Below are positions 46,691 to 59,189 of a stretch of 64,000 nucleotides of DNA, in pieces. The stretch is from Acanthacorydalis orientalis. Taxonomy: Eukaryota > Arthropoda > Insecta > Megaloptera > Corydalidae. Location of the stretch: the NCBI GenBank assembly GCA_034766995.1, contig CM068316.1, positions 13,740,500-13,804,499 on the forward strand, written 5' to 3'. The notes below the pieces were generated by a model. The model did no database searches. It was not told where the DNA came from and saw only the letters and a program-made list of their open reading frames with translations. How positions within the stretch are numbered: position 1 is the first letter of the stretch; every line of letters begins with the position of its first letter. Both the position numbers and the translations under genes were made by a program.

Positions 46691-46990
46691 TTGCGCGAAA
46701 AACGTTCTTGAAGAATGCACTATACGTTTACAGTTTCGTACAATGAAAACTACACGACTGTATATAAAAGAGAAAATAGAGTCGAGCAGCAAAGTCGCGA
46801 CAGGGTTTATGCTTCAAAAGAAACGCTGAATTTCTGTTCTCTCCGAGTCGAGAAATACGTGCGTGTCTGGTTAAAAGAAATCTATACAGTATTGAAATCA
46901 TGCGCTTCTGGTACTTTTTCTTTTGTATATTTTTTCGACTTTGACAATGTCCGTTACGAATCTTTCTCTTGAATAAATTGTGTTTGTTCT
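46691..46990 (+). other. LTR-like island with TATA box and poly(A) signal
   Basis: TATATAAAAG at 46761-46770 is followed after about 20 bases by GAGTCGAGCAGC, a plausible start region, and AATAAA occurs at 46972-46977. This order over roughly 215 bp resembles U3-R-U5 of an insect LTR retrotransposon or a short gene unit. The block is less AT-rich than its flanks. TG/CA boundaries and target duplications were not found. Overlapping 85-codon (+) and 89-codon (-) frames show no domain. Confidence 0.35.
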
Positions 46991-47534
46991 TAATCAAGTT
47001 ACTTTATCTTGCGCAATTTATTTTGATATTTTTAATTCTTTTGAGGGTTAATGTTTGATATATATTGGGCGTATAAAACATTTTTTGATGTGATTTATTT
47101 AAAGTACATTTGTAAGTATAACATTTGAATCAAAGAAGTTATGACAGACAGCTATTTCAATTGAAAAAGATGAATAGGAAAAAATAACAGAGAGAAAATA
47201 TGTTCGGTGATTTCATTCTAGGGAAGTTGAAAAATAAAACAAAGGAAAATATTTATAGAAATTGTAATGATTTGCACAGAAAATCGAACTCAATCCATGT
47301 AACGTAAGCCTCACTCATTTTTTTTAAATTGACTATTTTTTTATATTATATATGAAAAAAATTCATAAAATAATTGCATAAAATATTTATACAACAATTT
47401 AAATTGATATTCATATTAAATGAATATTGTATGTTTTTCAATAATTGTAATAATTGAAATTATTATCAGTTAAAAGTGAAATTTGCTTTTTAAAGGCAAG
47501 ATAATTTTAAAACTGTACTAATTTTTCAATAAAT

Positions 47535-47581
<47 letters not shown>

Positions 47582-47767
47582 TTTATTTAAAAACAAATTT
47601 CTGAAAAAATAACTACAAATATTTATTTAAACTTTTTCAAAAAAATTTTTATTAAATAAAATTTTGAATATTTTATAAGCGGATTGAAATAAATCAAATT
47701 GTTTTCATTTACAAAGTAAAACTTGCTATAAATAAGAGTTTTTAAAACTTCCCTCATTTTGTACAAC

Positions 47768-47827
<60 letters not shown>

Positions 47828-47935
47828 GTATATTCTATATAAACAATTTGTAAAAAGTATGCCTATTCAGTTGTCAACTTCTCTTTTTCATATGCTTAAA
47901 TATGAAAAAATATATACATATTTACACACATACAT

Positions 47936-47966
<31 letters not shown>

Positions 47967-47999
47967 CTAAAAACGAATGAGATATGTCCTTGACATGAA
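46991..47999. other. AT-rich DNA with (TA)n tracts, no gene seen
   Basis: Tracts at 47539-47579, 47777-47825 and 47929-47967 (the last starting with CA repeats). Confidence 0.6.
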
Positions 48000-48011
48000 G
48001 AATGGAGGCAT

Positions 48012-48122
48012 ATTTTATTTCTCGGCATTTTGAAAGCGTTTAATAAAGTCCCTCGCCATACAATTTATGAGTTAACTTCTTTACTCTGTTCGATTGGTGT
48101 TGACCTCATTGTGACGAAAACG
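48012..48122 (+). pseudogene. LINE-type reverse transcriptase scrap
   Basis: One frame (from 48018) reads FLGILKAFNKVPRHTIYEL, then TSLLCSIGVDLIVTKT. This is recognisably the RT motif A region of non-LTR elements, normally LDFSKAFDKVPH..L...L...G. The two aspartates of that motif are changed (LD to LG and FD to FN), so it cannot be catalytic. Nothing of the flanking RT motifs could be followed, and it is too short for clade assignment. Confidence 0.65.
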
Positions 48123-48125
48123 TGT

Positions 48126-51100
48126 TTCGATTCAGTTATTATATACATTTATTTTTTTACTTAAATGAAAATGGAAATATTAATTTCGTGACTTATTTTT
48201 AATGTATTTTTTTCAAATTTAAATATACTCGTTTTTAGAGAAAAAAATTTATTTTTTATTCACAGCAACGAAAATTATAAAGAGTGATACAGTTGTGTGT
48301 GTGTTATATGTGGTGTATATGAAAATATATATTTAATATTGTTCTTTATATAATTTTAAGCGACGAACCCAATTAATTTTATTTTCATGTACCATATAGT
48401 TTTGTATAAAATGGTAAAGTCTCTTTTATTTTATACAAAAAATGCACTTTAACTTAGAAAAGTAATTAATCTTAGGTATTAATTAGAAATGTCTTGGGAA
48501 TCTGAGAGTGAGTATTTCCACTGTACTTCTTTCTGATGTAAAAATTGACACAGAAAGAAAACCAGGCGATCTCTTACAAAAGTATTTTTCTTATAATAAC
48601 AGCCTCTTCGAAAGGCGGAAGGGCTTTCAGAAAAAGGTTACTCTTTTACCTTTGAAGTAAGACAGTATTCCTTAAGGTGGATGTGTTTGGAAAACGGTAT
48701 AAATTACAGAAAGTAAATTTACATTACTATATTCAGTATATTTGGAATTTCCACGAAATTGCAAGTCAAAAATTATATTAATCTATAAATTGATAAGAAA
48801 AATGAAATAAGTAAACAATTACAATGTTAAAATTATTTAACAAATTGGGTAATTGACAAACGTAAGAACAAAATTATTTATTTAAATTTTTAAAAAAATA
48901 TGATACTTATATATAAAATAAGTTTAAGTAAACTATACTAAAGCATTAATCAAGAGGAATATTTAAACATACGATATTAATTTATTTATATTTTCTTATA
49001 TTTTTTTGTGTGAGATTTACTATCTACTGCTAAAAAATTCTTCAAAAATTCAGTACAACTTAATAAATTTTAAAAATGGACATATTTGTTTAATTCTTGA
49101 ATTAAAAATGTTTTTATTAATACTTTTAGAATAGTATTTTTTAGTATAAATGAAAATACGACCTAACTTCATTGCTTGTTGGTACGGAAATCAGAAAAAA
49201 GAATGTAGTTTTCCATATAGATGTTTACAGGACTTAGTTATGTATATTTGAAAAAGTTAGTAAAGAAGAAATTTTTTGAAAACTTAAATGGTAATTATAA
49301 GAATATTTTTAAAGAAAATTTTAATATCAGAAATGGTATTTGTTCCTGTAATTCAAACCAATCACTAATGATGAATTTCTTACAAAATCAAAAAATCAAT
49401 TTAAATTATTTAAGATACTTTTTAAATAGAGTTGAGCAGAATATTAATTTCTTTAAAATATATTATACAATCAAGTCATTTTATTTCATGCAAGCTGGTT
49501 AGTATATAAATTGTTTGAGTAAGAATGATATATTTTTTTCCACTTAACATTTCATGCAGATATCGCTTCATTGAATTTCTATTTCATTTCTTTAAAGAAG
49601 AATTTAAATTCAAAAACTTCAATTGATTTTCAAGCGACTGAAAGATATAAAATTCAATTTTTATCTAGAAATGAAGATATTTTATAGAGATGAACTGATA
49701 AAATGTTATGATTGTGGCAAATGTTATAATTTTTTGAACTTACGAATAATATTTCCGTTAGAGTTAGTCTTTTTTTATGTCAATAAAATTATAATGTAAA
49801 AAAGATAATAATTTATGATAAATTCTGTATCTGTAATGTGTAGTCATATTAGATATTTTAATGTGTTCTTCTTGTTTCTATATCTGTTTTCATACTTTTT
49901 TGAAGCACTCTTTTTTGTTGTTATTTTTTACAACTATTTTTCACTGGATAACCCAATACTTGGAATCGTTTGCAGAAAATGACAACAAAAATAGTATTCA
50001 AAACAACAATGAAGGCAACAAAAAATGTTCGACATATAAACTTTTTCAAGCGGAAGATAGAGTTAAACAACTATCAAACACCCATCCCAAATGTTTACAG
50101 GAATCGAACAAGAGTGTGTTGATGTAAAAAAGCAGTAAATAGCATAAAGTTGTCATCGTTTTAAGCCCCCTTTCATGCTCTCGCTGAAAAATTACATTGT
50201 TATCGAATTAGTATAATCGAATCAAAATTGAAATATTGTTCGTCGATAATAACCGAATTTGTATTAATTCCCGTGACAATTGTTTTATCGTCGTTTTACC
50301 GTAATTAATAAAATAAATATCATCATGTCGATTGAATTTAATGAATATGCATGATTTTAATGTGATTCTAATAAGACATGAAAGGTTTTCATGTTTTTGC
50401 CATTAATTTGTATGTATTACTAAAAAAACACATAATACAAATGATAAACAATTTTAAATACTTTTTCTATATTACGTTTTTATGTAGGTTTTGTAATTCA
50501 ATTTATTTTTGAATAATTTGTTGAATGGAAATTGGCATGTACATGTTCATACGTGATATTTCAATATTGTTTTAAAAGGATGAAAGTAATAATGTAAATT
50601 GGCAATTTTTCAGCATGTTAGCAACTGAAATCATCTCTTGAATACAATTTTAATCCTTTGTATATATATATATATATATATGCTTAAAATAATTATATAT
50701 TTTTTATTTTCCAACGCATTAAAAATACAATACTCATATGAAAATAATTACAATATATATTAAAACTTTCTGAAAAGAAGGACATTTTCTATTCTTTAAA
50801 TATATTCAGTCAAAGATAAAATAATTACATCATTGTATAGAAAATTTAAGGCTCTTAATTAAACAACAAATAAATAAAATACACTATAAAGCTCCAACAA
50901 CTAACTACAACGTGTTAAAAGGATTACAAGGGATTTCAAAAGATTACTTTTAATATAATAATGTAATTCCTGTTGAAATTTTAAATGCTAGTTACAGATA
51001 TTGGTTCAAATTAGATACCCAACTTTTCTTTCGTTTAAAAGATGTTATTTTTGGATTTTATTCTGTTGACTGAAACAGGCAAAAAATATAAAAAAAAATC

Positions 51101-52181
51101 AAATTTTTATAAAACTTTAACAAACATAAAATAAATGATAAAAGATTAATGCATATTTTAATATTTAATTATTATTTTAGTATTTCTTTTGAAGATAAAA
51201 GTCCAGTATTATATTTAAAATATAAACTAATTATTTTTGTTTATCATGTAATATATAAATATTCATAATTCGTTCTAAAAGTTTATAAAATGTTATCATT
51301 TAAGCGTATAAGTACAATCGTTGTTCATTTTGAGAGTAGAAGTTAAGATTCTACGAAAAGTTTAGAAGTTAACTATTCATACATAAATTAACATTTATAG
51401 TTATAAGTTTTGAAAGCAAAAGAAAAGAATCAACTTTCAGTTGAACGAAAACGAGTTTTATTTGAAATGAAGTCGAGCAATTTCAACGTTCTACATGTCA
51501 TTGTCGAAAGTAACAAATGTACTAAAACACGGTTGAGTTCACTTCGAAAAGAACACGCTTTTTACAAAAAATATTCGAAACGTTTTTTTAATTTTATTTC
51601 TGAGTAGCTTCATTGAAAATTTTCTTTTTTATTCATAGTACTTATTTGACAAAAAATTTAAATATACTTATGAAAAAGTGTTCATTTGAAAAGTTTTGCT
51701 ATCAATTATTTTCAGTGATAATAAATATTACAATAAATGCGAATAAAATATGCTTAAAGTATATAGAAATAGCTGTGTTTTTTTCTAAAAGCAATTCTTT
51801 TTGTTATTATATACTTATTTGATGAAAAAATATTCTTGGATTTTTACATAAAGGTTAAAATAATTGATATAATTTAAGTAAAAAATATGACTTTTTTGAA
51901 ATATTTATTTTCAAATCTATTTGACTATTAAATCGGATTCATAAATAAATTTCTCACTCTTCCACAAACAACATTGTTTATTATTTTATTCTTAATTATT
52001 TCTCATTTGGGTGGCAATTCTACTATCCTTAAAACTATACATTTATTTTTTTAAATTTATTATTTCTCACTCATCTCTAATTTTTATATAAAAGCGTCTT
52101 TATTTAATATATCTCCAACAGTTGACCGTATCTATCTGATTATTTTTTTATATACCTATATAATTTTTATAAAGTTAGTAC
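48126..52181. other. AT-rich DNA, no gene seen
   Basis: A slightly G+C-richer patch at about 48490-48720 and open frames at 49221-49502 (93 codons), 49861-50127 (88 codons) and 51410-51607 show no recognisable domain. One short (TA)n at 50660-50680. Confidence 0.5.
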
Positions 52182-52183
52182 TA

Positions 52184-52261
52184 TTAGGTTGGTAGAAAAT
52201 AATTACGATTTATCACCTTCCAATTCATGACAAAAACCGCAATTATTTTCCTATCGACTAA
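52184..52261 (-). mobile_element. 78-bp miniature mariner, family A (copy 5)
   Basis: It has TTAGGTTGGTAGAAAATAAT at 52184 and the complementary end AACCGCAATTATTTTCCTAT...CTAA at 52261, flanked by TA at 52182-52183 and 52262-52263. The left 46 bp match the 3' end of family A (ATCACCTTCCAATTCATG, compare 7735-7750), and the right 32 bp match its 5' end. The element is therefore an end-to-end deletion derivative in minus orientation. It is the same size and design as MADE1, the 80-bp miniature of human Hsmar1 (family knowledge). Confidence 0.9.
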
Positions 52262-52994
52262 TAATACTTTATATATAATAAAATTTGACATTGACGGAGT
52301 GCTATTATTTCAAATGAATTTATTTTATGTATTTTCAACTATTTGTTTATTTTGGATGTTCTGCACTACAACTTAAAGAACTTTGGTCATATCAGATCAA
52401 AATGTTCGAATACTAAATCAACAGTCAAAAAATCTAATTGATCTGACAATAAAAACATTGATATTGTTTTATACTAAGTAAATTTGTCACTAAATAAAAG
52501 TGGAAAAAATTCTCTTAAATTCTAAATATAAATATATGTCAAATAATTTTCGACTACAGGACATATTTTTCGAACATTTGTAATAGCAATAAGTATGTGA
52601 CGTCGATTTTTATATTAAAACAAAATAAGAATTGACTGAGGAATATGAACTATTAAAATATAAAATAAGTGAAAAAATGTAGAGAACTTGTTTGCTAAAA
52701 TCAATGCCAAACTCATGCTTATGAAAGGTTTTTTTTCAGAAAGATTTGTCATTAGTTAAAATATTTTCTGCTATTCAAGTTAATAAATACTAATATTACA
52801 AATATCTGGAGAAACATAACACTTGAAATAATATATTTTTTAAGTTATTCAATATTGTTTTAATGTTTTAAATAAACAATTAATCTGTGTAAATTTATAA
52901 CTAGGATTTTCGTTAGTATTAAACACTTAACTATGTGTATATATACATATGTGTATATATACATATGTGTATATATACATATGTGTATATATAC

Positions 52995-53054
<60 letters not shown>

Positions 53055-53717
53055 GAAAAATAAACCCATTAGTTATAGTATTTCTGAGATTACATTTGAC
53101 ATCAATGTGGATTAAAGAGAAAAATTCAGATAATTGTGTATATAAAATGTTAGCAATTCTTGCCTTTAAACTTAATTAAACATTATCTTCAAAGAGGGTG
53201 TCCGACGTGATATATTTTAATTATTTAAATACATGGACATGGGTGCTTGTTTATATGTTTATAACTGTCCACCCTTTTAATGTTAATGAACGAGATGTAT
53301 ATGTATTAATACATATGCAAACATACAAACGTATACCTAAAATACTTTGGGTCAACAACTATAAAACAATAAAGTTACCGTGAAAATATTCAAATAAGAT
53401 AGTAGTTTTCAGCATTTAGAAACATTTACCATACTGTATACCAGGTCATACAATGTATATATATATATACATATATATATATACAATTTATATATGCATG
53501 TACAAATATATTTATGTTCGTACATTAGTACAGATGACCTAATTTATATAACAAGAATCATCACTACAGATGTTCTGTCATTTTGAGAGATCACTGGATA
53601 TGAGAAAATATGTTGTCATGTGTTAGAATTAAAAGCCTAGATAACAAATTTAGTTACCAAATTTCAGATGGATCAAACAATCTTAAACTTTATATATATA
53701 TAATATATATATATATA
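52262..53717. other. AT-rich DNA, no gene seen
   Basis: Apart from the minisatellite at 52933-53051 and a short (TA)n near 53459 and 53692, nothing was recognised. Confidence 0.55.
52933..53051. repeat. 16-bp minisatellite (x4) running into (TA)n
   Basis: Four exact tandem copies of ATGTGTATATATACAT (52933-52996), then about 55 bp of TA repeats. Confidence 0.93.
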
Positions 53718-53906
53718 CAGGTGATTCAATTTCGACTTGCACATGGAAGTATTAAAAGAGGGAGCAGGGGTTAAGAAAATCATATTATTTTTTATTTAGT
53801 ATTTTAGTTCAATTCAATACTAAAATACTAAATGACAGATAACATATTTTTTTAATTTACTCATTTTTTTAATACTTTTGCATAGAAGCCTAAGTTGAAT
53901 CATCAC
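53718..53906. mobile_element. MITE with long terminal inverted repeats (copy 2)
   Basis: About 190 bp, partner of 32133-32332. The left end reads CAGGTGATTCAATTTCGACT...GGAAGTATTAAAA, and the right end in reverse complement reads TGATTCAACTTAGGCTTCTA...AAAGTATTAAAA. The centre is a perfect hairpin: TTTAGTATTTTAGT, a 10-base loop, and ACTAAAATACTAAA. It lies between (TA)n tracts. Confidence 0.75.
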
Positions 53907-53908
53907 TA

Positions 53909-53924
53909 TATATTTATATATATT

Positions 53925-53988
<64 letters not shown>
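53909..53988. repeat. (TA)n microsatellite, interrupted
   Basis: About 80 bp of TA repeats with several TTTA breaks, directly after the MITE. Confidence 0.93.
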
Positions 53989-53989
<1 letters not shown>

Positions 53990-54284
53990 GTAATATATAA
54001 AAATGTTTCATACAATCAAAATACCAGAGTGGGATTTTATATGATGCCAATTAAATGGTAAATGATATAAATATTCACTAAAATAAATACATTAGTAAGT
54101 ATTGAATTCAGAGATTATAAAAAAAGTTTAATTAGATCGCCCGTGTGATTAAATTACTATACAGCTACCCGGAAAGTGTATAGAGTTTGCTATTGAGGGT
54201 CATGAAGAGTATCCCTAATTCATACTTCATTAGTAAAATTATAAAAGATTTTTGGAAGAATATCAATTTGTCTGTAACTTAATG

Positions 54285-54360
54285 CTCTGATTGTGATAGT
54301 ATTGCATTCGAAATGTGCATAAGCAACAATGAAAAATGATCAATAATTACTTATTCACTT
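54285..54360 (+). repeat. Dispersed fragment of the 21-kb repeat unit
   Basis: CTGATTGTGATAGTATTGCA then TTCGAAATGTGCATAAGC and ATGATCAATAATTA, corresponding to the box and following bases of the tandem unit. Confidence 0.55.
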
Positions 54361-54639
54361 ATTTTGTCCTAAAAAGGTTTTCGTGGTTTGAATCAAAAAT
54401 AAATTTATACATTTTTTGGAAATTTTAATGTAATTTAAGAACTGATATGCCGCTGTATTTGAAAGTTTCATGTGACATAATGATAATAATAAGTATAATA
54501 TGATGTCTATAAAATTATTAAGAGTAAAAAATAATTCTGTGCCTTTAAATTGAATCAAAAATAACTCTGTTCTGCTCATTTCAGGATTTTGAAGTCCCAA
54601 CCTTAAGATTTAAACAACTATATATCTTGATCAGCAGTT

Positions 54640-54960
54640 GGCATAACCTCACAAAACAGTAGTGAGAACGATGGTGTCTTAAAAGCAGCATATTAGTCAT
54701 TGAATACTTTTCTCATTCCAGTTGAAAAAAATGCTGCCGAAATGATGCGGGAATGATTTGTTCTGATTTTGGGGAAGATGTTGTGATGCATAACGGTACA
54801 CTAAAATAGTGGAAGAACTCCGAGAATGCATGACAACTTCATCGACTCAAAGCCAGTATCTCTTTTTTGAGAAGAGATTAGTCAGTCTCGTCAAATGAAA
54901 CAAAGGTAGACAAAGTAATGGGAGAGATTTTGAAGACTGAGATGTATTCCATTTGTCTGT
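54640..54960 (+). pseudogene. Possible mariner HTH remnant
   Basis: In shifting frames it reads PVEKNAAEMMRE, then CSDFGEDVVMHNGTLK.W, which resembles the helix-turn-helix start of a Mos1/mauritiana-type transposase (..K..AAE.HR....FGED......V..W). No catalytic motif, terminal repeats or continuous frame were found. It could equally be another element. It follows the dispersed repeat at 54285. Confidence 0.3.
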
Positions 54961-57050
54961 AAACATTCCTTTTTTGTATAAAATATACGTGGAATTAATT
55001 TGTACATCTAATACAAGATTTTTATTATTTTCATTATTATTATTATATACAGGAATATTATCAGCTAAAGTACTTAAAATGTCTCTATTTCCGACTTCAA
55101 TTTTGATATTTAATCAGTACAGGTATTTGTGAAAACAATTTAAAAGATTATTTTCAAGGTTTAAACAACTTTCTGGGGTGCATTATATAAAAAGTAATGA
55201 TTTTTTTGGTAAGTATTACGTTTCAGACGTTGTCTAAATTTTATTGAAATAAATTTAAAGATCTTCGAACTGTTTTACATCAAAGGAAATTTAAAAGAAT
55301 TCAAATATTTGCATAAGAAATCTATACAATAAATTATACAGTTTCTATCAGATACTCTTTCTTTTCGAAAAATTTTATGCTCTTACTCATATTTTCAATA
55401 AGATCTCAGTGAAATCAAATTGAGACTCCCAAAGCTACTCTGTGCGGCTCCCGAAACAATATTGGGTTTCATTGTCATTTTTCCTAAACTTTTATATTAA
55501 TAATATATAGTAGTATAGTATGTACCAATATTAAAATATTTTATATATAAACGGGTAATTCAAATTATTATTTCAAACATACATATGCGTCCAAACTGCG
55601 CAACTGTTTGAACTATTTACTGCAAAAATGAAGACTCAATCAAAGTCTTCAACGAATAGAGATTAAACATATTCTAGTAGTGAACAAGACGACTATACAG
55701 TTGTATTTTTTATTATTTATAAATATAATTTTAAAATAATATTTTCTGTGACTCTTGAACATTTAAAAATATATAAAAAGTATTATATGTTGCTCTTAAA
55801 TATCGAAAGAGATGCCCACCTCTGGTCTAGATCATCATACAAAAATTCCACTTTTTGCTCATATCTACCTAATGATAATGACAAATTATATAATAAAAAT
55901 ATTATGAAAATCTATCGTGTTTTTGACACTTTGGGTTCAATAAAAACTGAAAGGTTTACCGGATAATAAATTAATGTCAGATCAATATGGCAAATCAAAT
56001 TTGGAAAAAAATATAAAAATTTAAAACAATCGATTTTGGTTTATATTCCAGATTTATTATACATTTTATTAACTTAAATAATACGTATATATCTGTATAT
56101 TTAAATTATTCAAACTATCTTCATCAAAATATGCATAGTGCTAATTCACTGTAATAACCAATTAATTTAGTACCAATTTATTAACTAAACTACAACTACT
56201 CTCAATATGTCATGCTTGTGATACAATACCTTGATTACCTCAAGGCATTATGTTTTCGATGCAATGCCTGCCCATTAATCCATAGTTAATATAATTGTGA
56301 CTAAATTATCACCATTCATATGTTTACGTTTATATATATATATATATAAATATATATGTATATGTATATGTATGTATGTATGTATAATCAGCAGTGAGAG
56401 AGTTATTAGTGAGTGATTTTAATGACAGATTGGTGACCAATCTGTTATATGTATGAACTTTTAACTTTTGAATTGTTTCATCTTTACTAAAATAATTTGA
56501 ATATATATTATATGTTGAATTATTTCTATAATACATGAAATTAATTTAAAAACAAAAATATATAGATTTAAATAAAAAGGTAGAATTAAGTAAGATTCGT
56601 GAGATGAATAAAACATTCATATGTGAAAATGTATTTAGGCTTAGGGGTAAAACTATATTATGAAATTATCTAGTCACTATTGATTATTATTTAAATCAAT
56701 AAATTTAATACCGTAACATTAAATAATATTTTTTTGTATTAACACATGGTATATTAATTAATTAAAGAATTGAAATACGAAGAAAAAATAATTAAGCAGT
56801 TTAAATGTTACTTTTCTCAACATATAATTCCTGTTAGATTAGGTGGTAGTGATTTAGTTCATAATATGAATGATACATATTTCAAAGATTCAGTATATTA
56901 AAACGAATAAAATTAAGAATTTAATAAGTGATATATGTATATTATTTTATTTAAGTCTAAATAGTTTTGTGTGTGTTATAAACGATACATTTGTAATATG
57001 TGTTATATATTAAAAATGTAATGTAGTACAAGTACATGTGTAGATAAGAT

Positions 57051-57092
<42 letters not shown>

Positions 57093-57420
57093 TATATAGA
57101 GAGAGAGAGAGATAGAGAATAAAGAGAAATGTGTTTTTTAAATTTACTCATATTCATTTTTCTATATTGTCTAAAATATAATTAAACAAACAATTAGAGC
57201 CAACTATCATAAAACATACAAAATGTAATGAACAGGAAAAACAAAACTTTTGCTTTATCCTAATATTATTAAAATTATATATTATGGTTAATAAAGAGGA
57301 AATGTTTTTACTGTACCTTACTTAATACTATATACGTATTTTTTATATAAATATACACATAGTTCATATACATATTACATATTTCATATTATATATATAT
57401 ATATATACATACATATACAG
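54961..57420. other. AT-rich DNA, no gene seen
   Basis: Short tracts at 56329-56385 (TA then ATGT) and 57053-57118 (TA then GA). A 72-codon frame at 55748-55966 is without recognisable domain. Confidence 0.55.
57053..57118. repeat. Compound (TA)n-(GA)n microsatellite
   Basis: TA repeats with an AAATATATA break, then GA repeats. Confidence 0.93.
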
Positions 57421-57556
57421 GAGGGTCATTTGATAAAATTGCTAAAAAAGAAAGTTAAATATCGTTTTTTGAAAAAATCGATTATATTTCGCCATAATCA
57501 TAGTCAAAATAGTCGAATATAGTCTCCATTGAGGGCTATACACTTTCCCTGGGGAC
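57419..57556 (-). mobile_element. Mariner family B 3'-end fragment (copy 4)
   Basis: GGAGGGTCATTTGATAAAAT at about 57420 matches the family-B terminus (GAAGGTCGTTTGATAAGT). It is followed, in the order seen at 32344-32440, by TTTTTTGAAAAAATCGATT and ATAGTCTCCATTGAGGGCTA, the last being the complement of codons shared with 26917-26930 and 44775-44790. Only about 140 bp remain, in minus orientation. Confidence 0.75.
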
Positions 57557-57769
57557 TATATATAAATTAGAAGAAATTCATATATTTATAAATGTAATGA
57601 AGAATTAATTCCTTAATTTAGATCTCTAGTTTGTCACGAAATGTTAAACAAATATAATATAGAATAAAGTAGAGGGTTTCACGATAGGGACGCAATTTTT
57701 TAAGATATTGTATTTCACAGATGTCAAACTGACAGTTGTATTTTTCTTTGACATTTGATAAGTTTTGAT

Positions 57770-58470
57770 ATTGCCATGTTTAGTTATAGCTTCGTATACA
57801 AAAAAATAACTCATCGAAATAATTCAATTGTTTTATGAAAATGATCGTTCTATAAAAAAATACATTTCGAAATTGAACGCTATTTATTCTCGACATACTC
57901 GTCCATCTGAATCACCAATTTTTCGATTAATGAATAAATTTGAAGAGACTGAATCAGTTAAAATAAAGAAACATCAACACTTGTTAGTTGGTCCGGTGGA
58001 ATAATTGGTCCTTACTATTTTGAGAAACAAGCTCTTAAAGTGACTATTGAAAGTAATGAAGGATATCAAAACATGACAACCCATTTTTTGTGGACAGCAT
58101 TGGATGATATTAATCTGGAAGACATGCGGTTCAGTAGGACAATCCAACAAGCGACATATTTGGCGAAACAATTGATTTATTGAGAACGAAATTACCTAAT
58201 CGCGTTATTTCTAGAAATGGAGACATTAATTAGTCACCGAGATCTTGCGGTTCCAACACCGTTGGACTACTTTCTTTAGAATTACATTAAAAGACAGATG
58301 TACGCCAATAATCTTAAAACGATTTCCGATCTAAAAGATAAAATCCGCGAGTAATTGAACAGACAGGGCCCCAGTTGGCTAGGGATTCTATTGAAAATTT
58401 TAACACAAGAATAGTTATTTTTTCGAAAGCACGCGGTGATTACTTACACGATATTATTTTTCATTTATAA
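57770..58470 (+). pseudogene. Tc1/mariner-superfamily transposase pseudogene
   Basis: A different lineage from families A to C. In broken frames: FYENDRSIKKYISKLN and SRHTRPSESPIFRLMNKFEE with TESVK (N-terminal HTH region). Then come IIGPYYFEKQALKVTIESNE, MTTHFLWTALDDINLEDM, ETIDLLRTKLPNRVISRNGD and PRSCGSN, and after a one-base shift TPLDYFL.NYIKRQMYANN, with a closing SDLKDKIRE. The usual PRSCD of this family reads PRSCG, so the last catalytic aspartate codon is GGT. A central block of roughly 100 residues between the HTH and IIGP is missing. No terminal inverted repeats were identified. It resembles the Tc3/mariner-like transposases abundant in arthropods. Confidence 0.8.
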
Positions 58471-58777
58471 ATGGCATACCCTTAATTATTATTACACCAA
58501 AGAAACTTGAAATTTCAGGATAAATTATGTGTTTAATTTTAAATTAAGAAATTCTATCCTTATTGATAAGTCATTATCAGCTATTTTAAGTATTTTTGCA
58601 TTAAATTTAAGTCTATCTATATTTAATATTAATTTATAGACATTAGATGGTGTAAGTAGACGAGTAAACATAATCTTCCCTTTTTATAAAATAATTAGAG
58701 CATATTATCACCATTATTATCGATAGTAAGGTAGACAGAAAGAAAGAAATACCTAGCATTAAGAATAAGTACAGATG

Positions 58778-58836
<59 letters not shown>

Positions 58837-59137
58837 TTCTGTAAATTAACCCGGATTCATTTCAGTTGTGTGGTAATGCTCTTTGTATATTTTCTGATTA
58901 CACAATGTAAAAATACAATATCAAATACACAATACAAAATATTGATAAACATTTTTTCAAATTTTTAAACTTAACAATTTGTCACTCTTTAGAAAAAAAA
59001 ATATTTTTATAGAATTTTTGTCAAAGGCATTCTCAAATTATCTACTTACAGAAATTAAATCTTGTTTGTACTCTGAATGTTTTGTGTTGTGTTGACATAT
59101 AGTTCGTAAATTATGAAGAATGCTTTTCGAAATACAA

Positions 59138-59177
<40 letters not shown>

Positions 59178-59189
59178 ACATATATAATA
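58471..59189. other. AT-rich DNA with microsatellites, no gene seen
   Basis: (TA)n at 58781-58834 and CA/TA at 59139-59186; otherwise nothing recognised. Confidence 0.6.
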
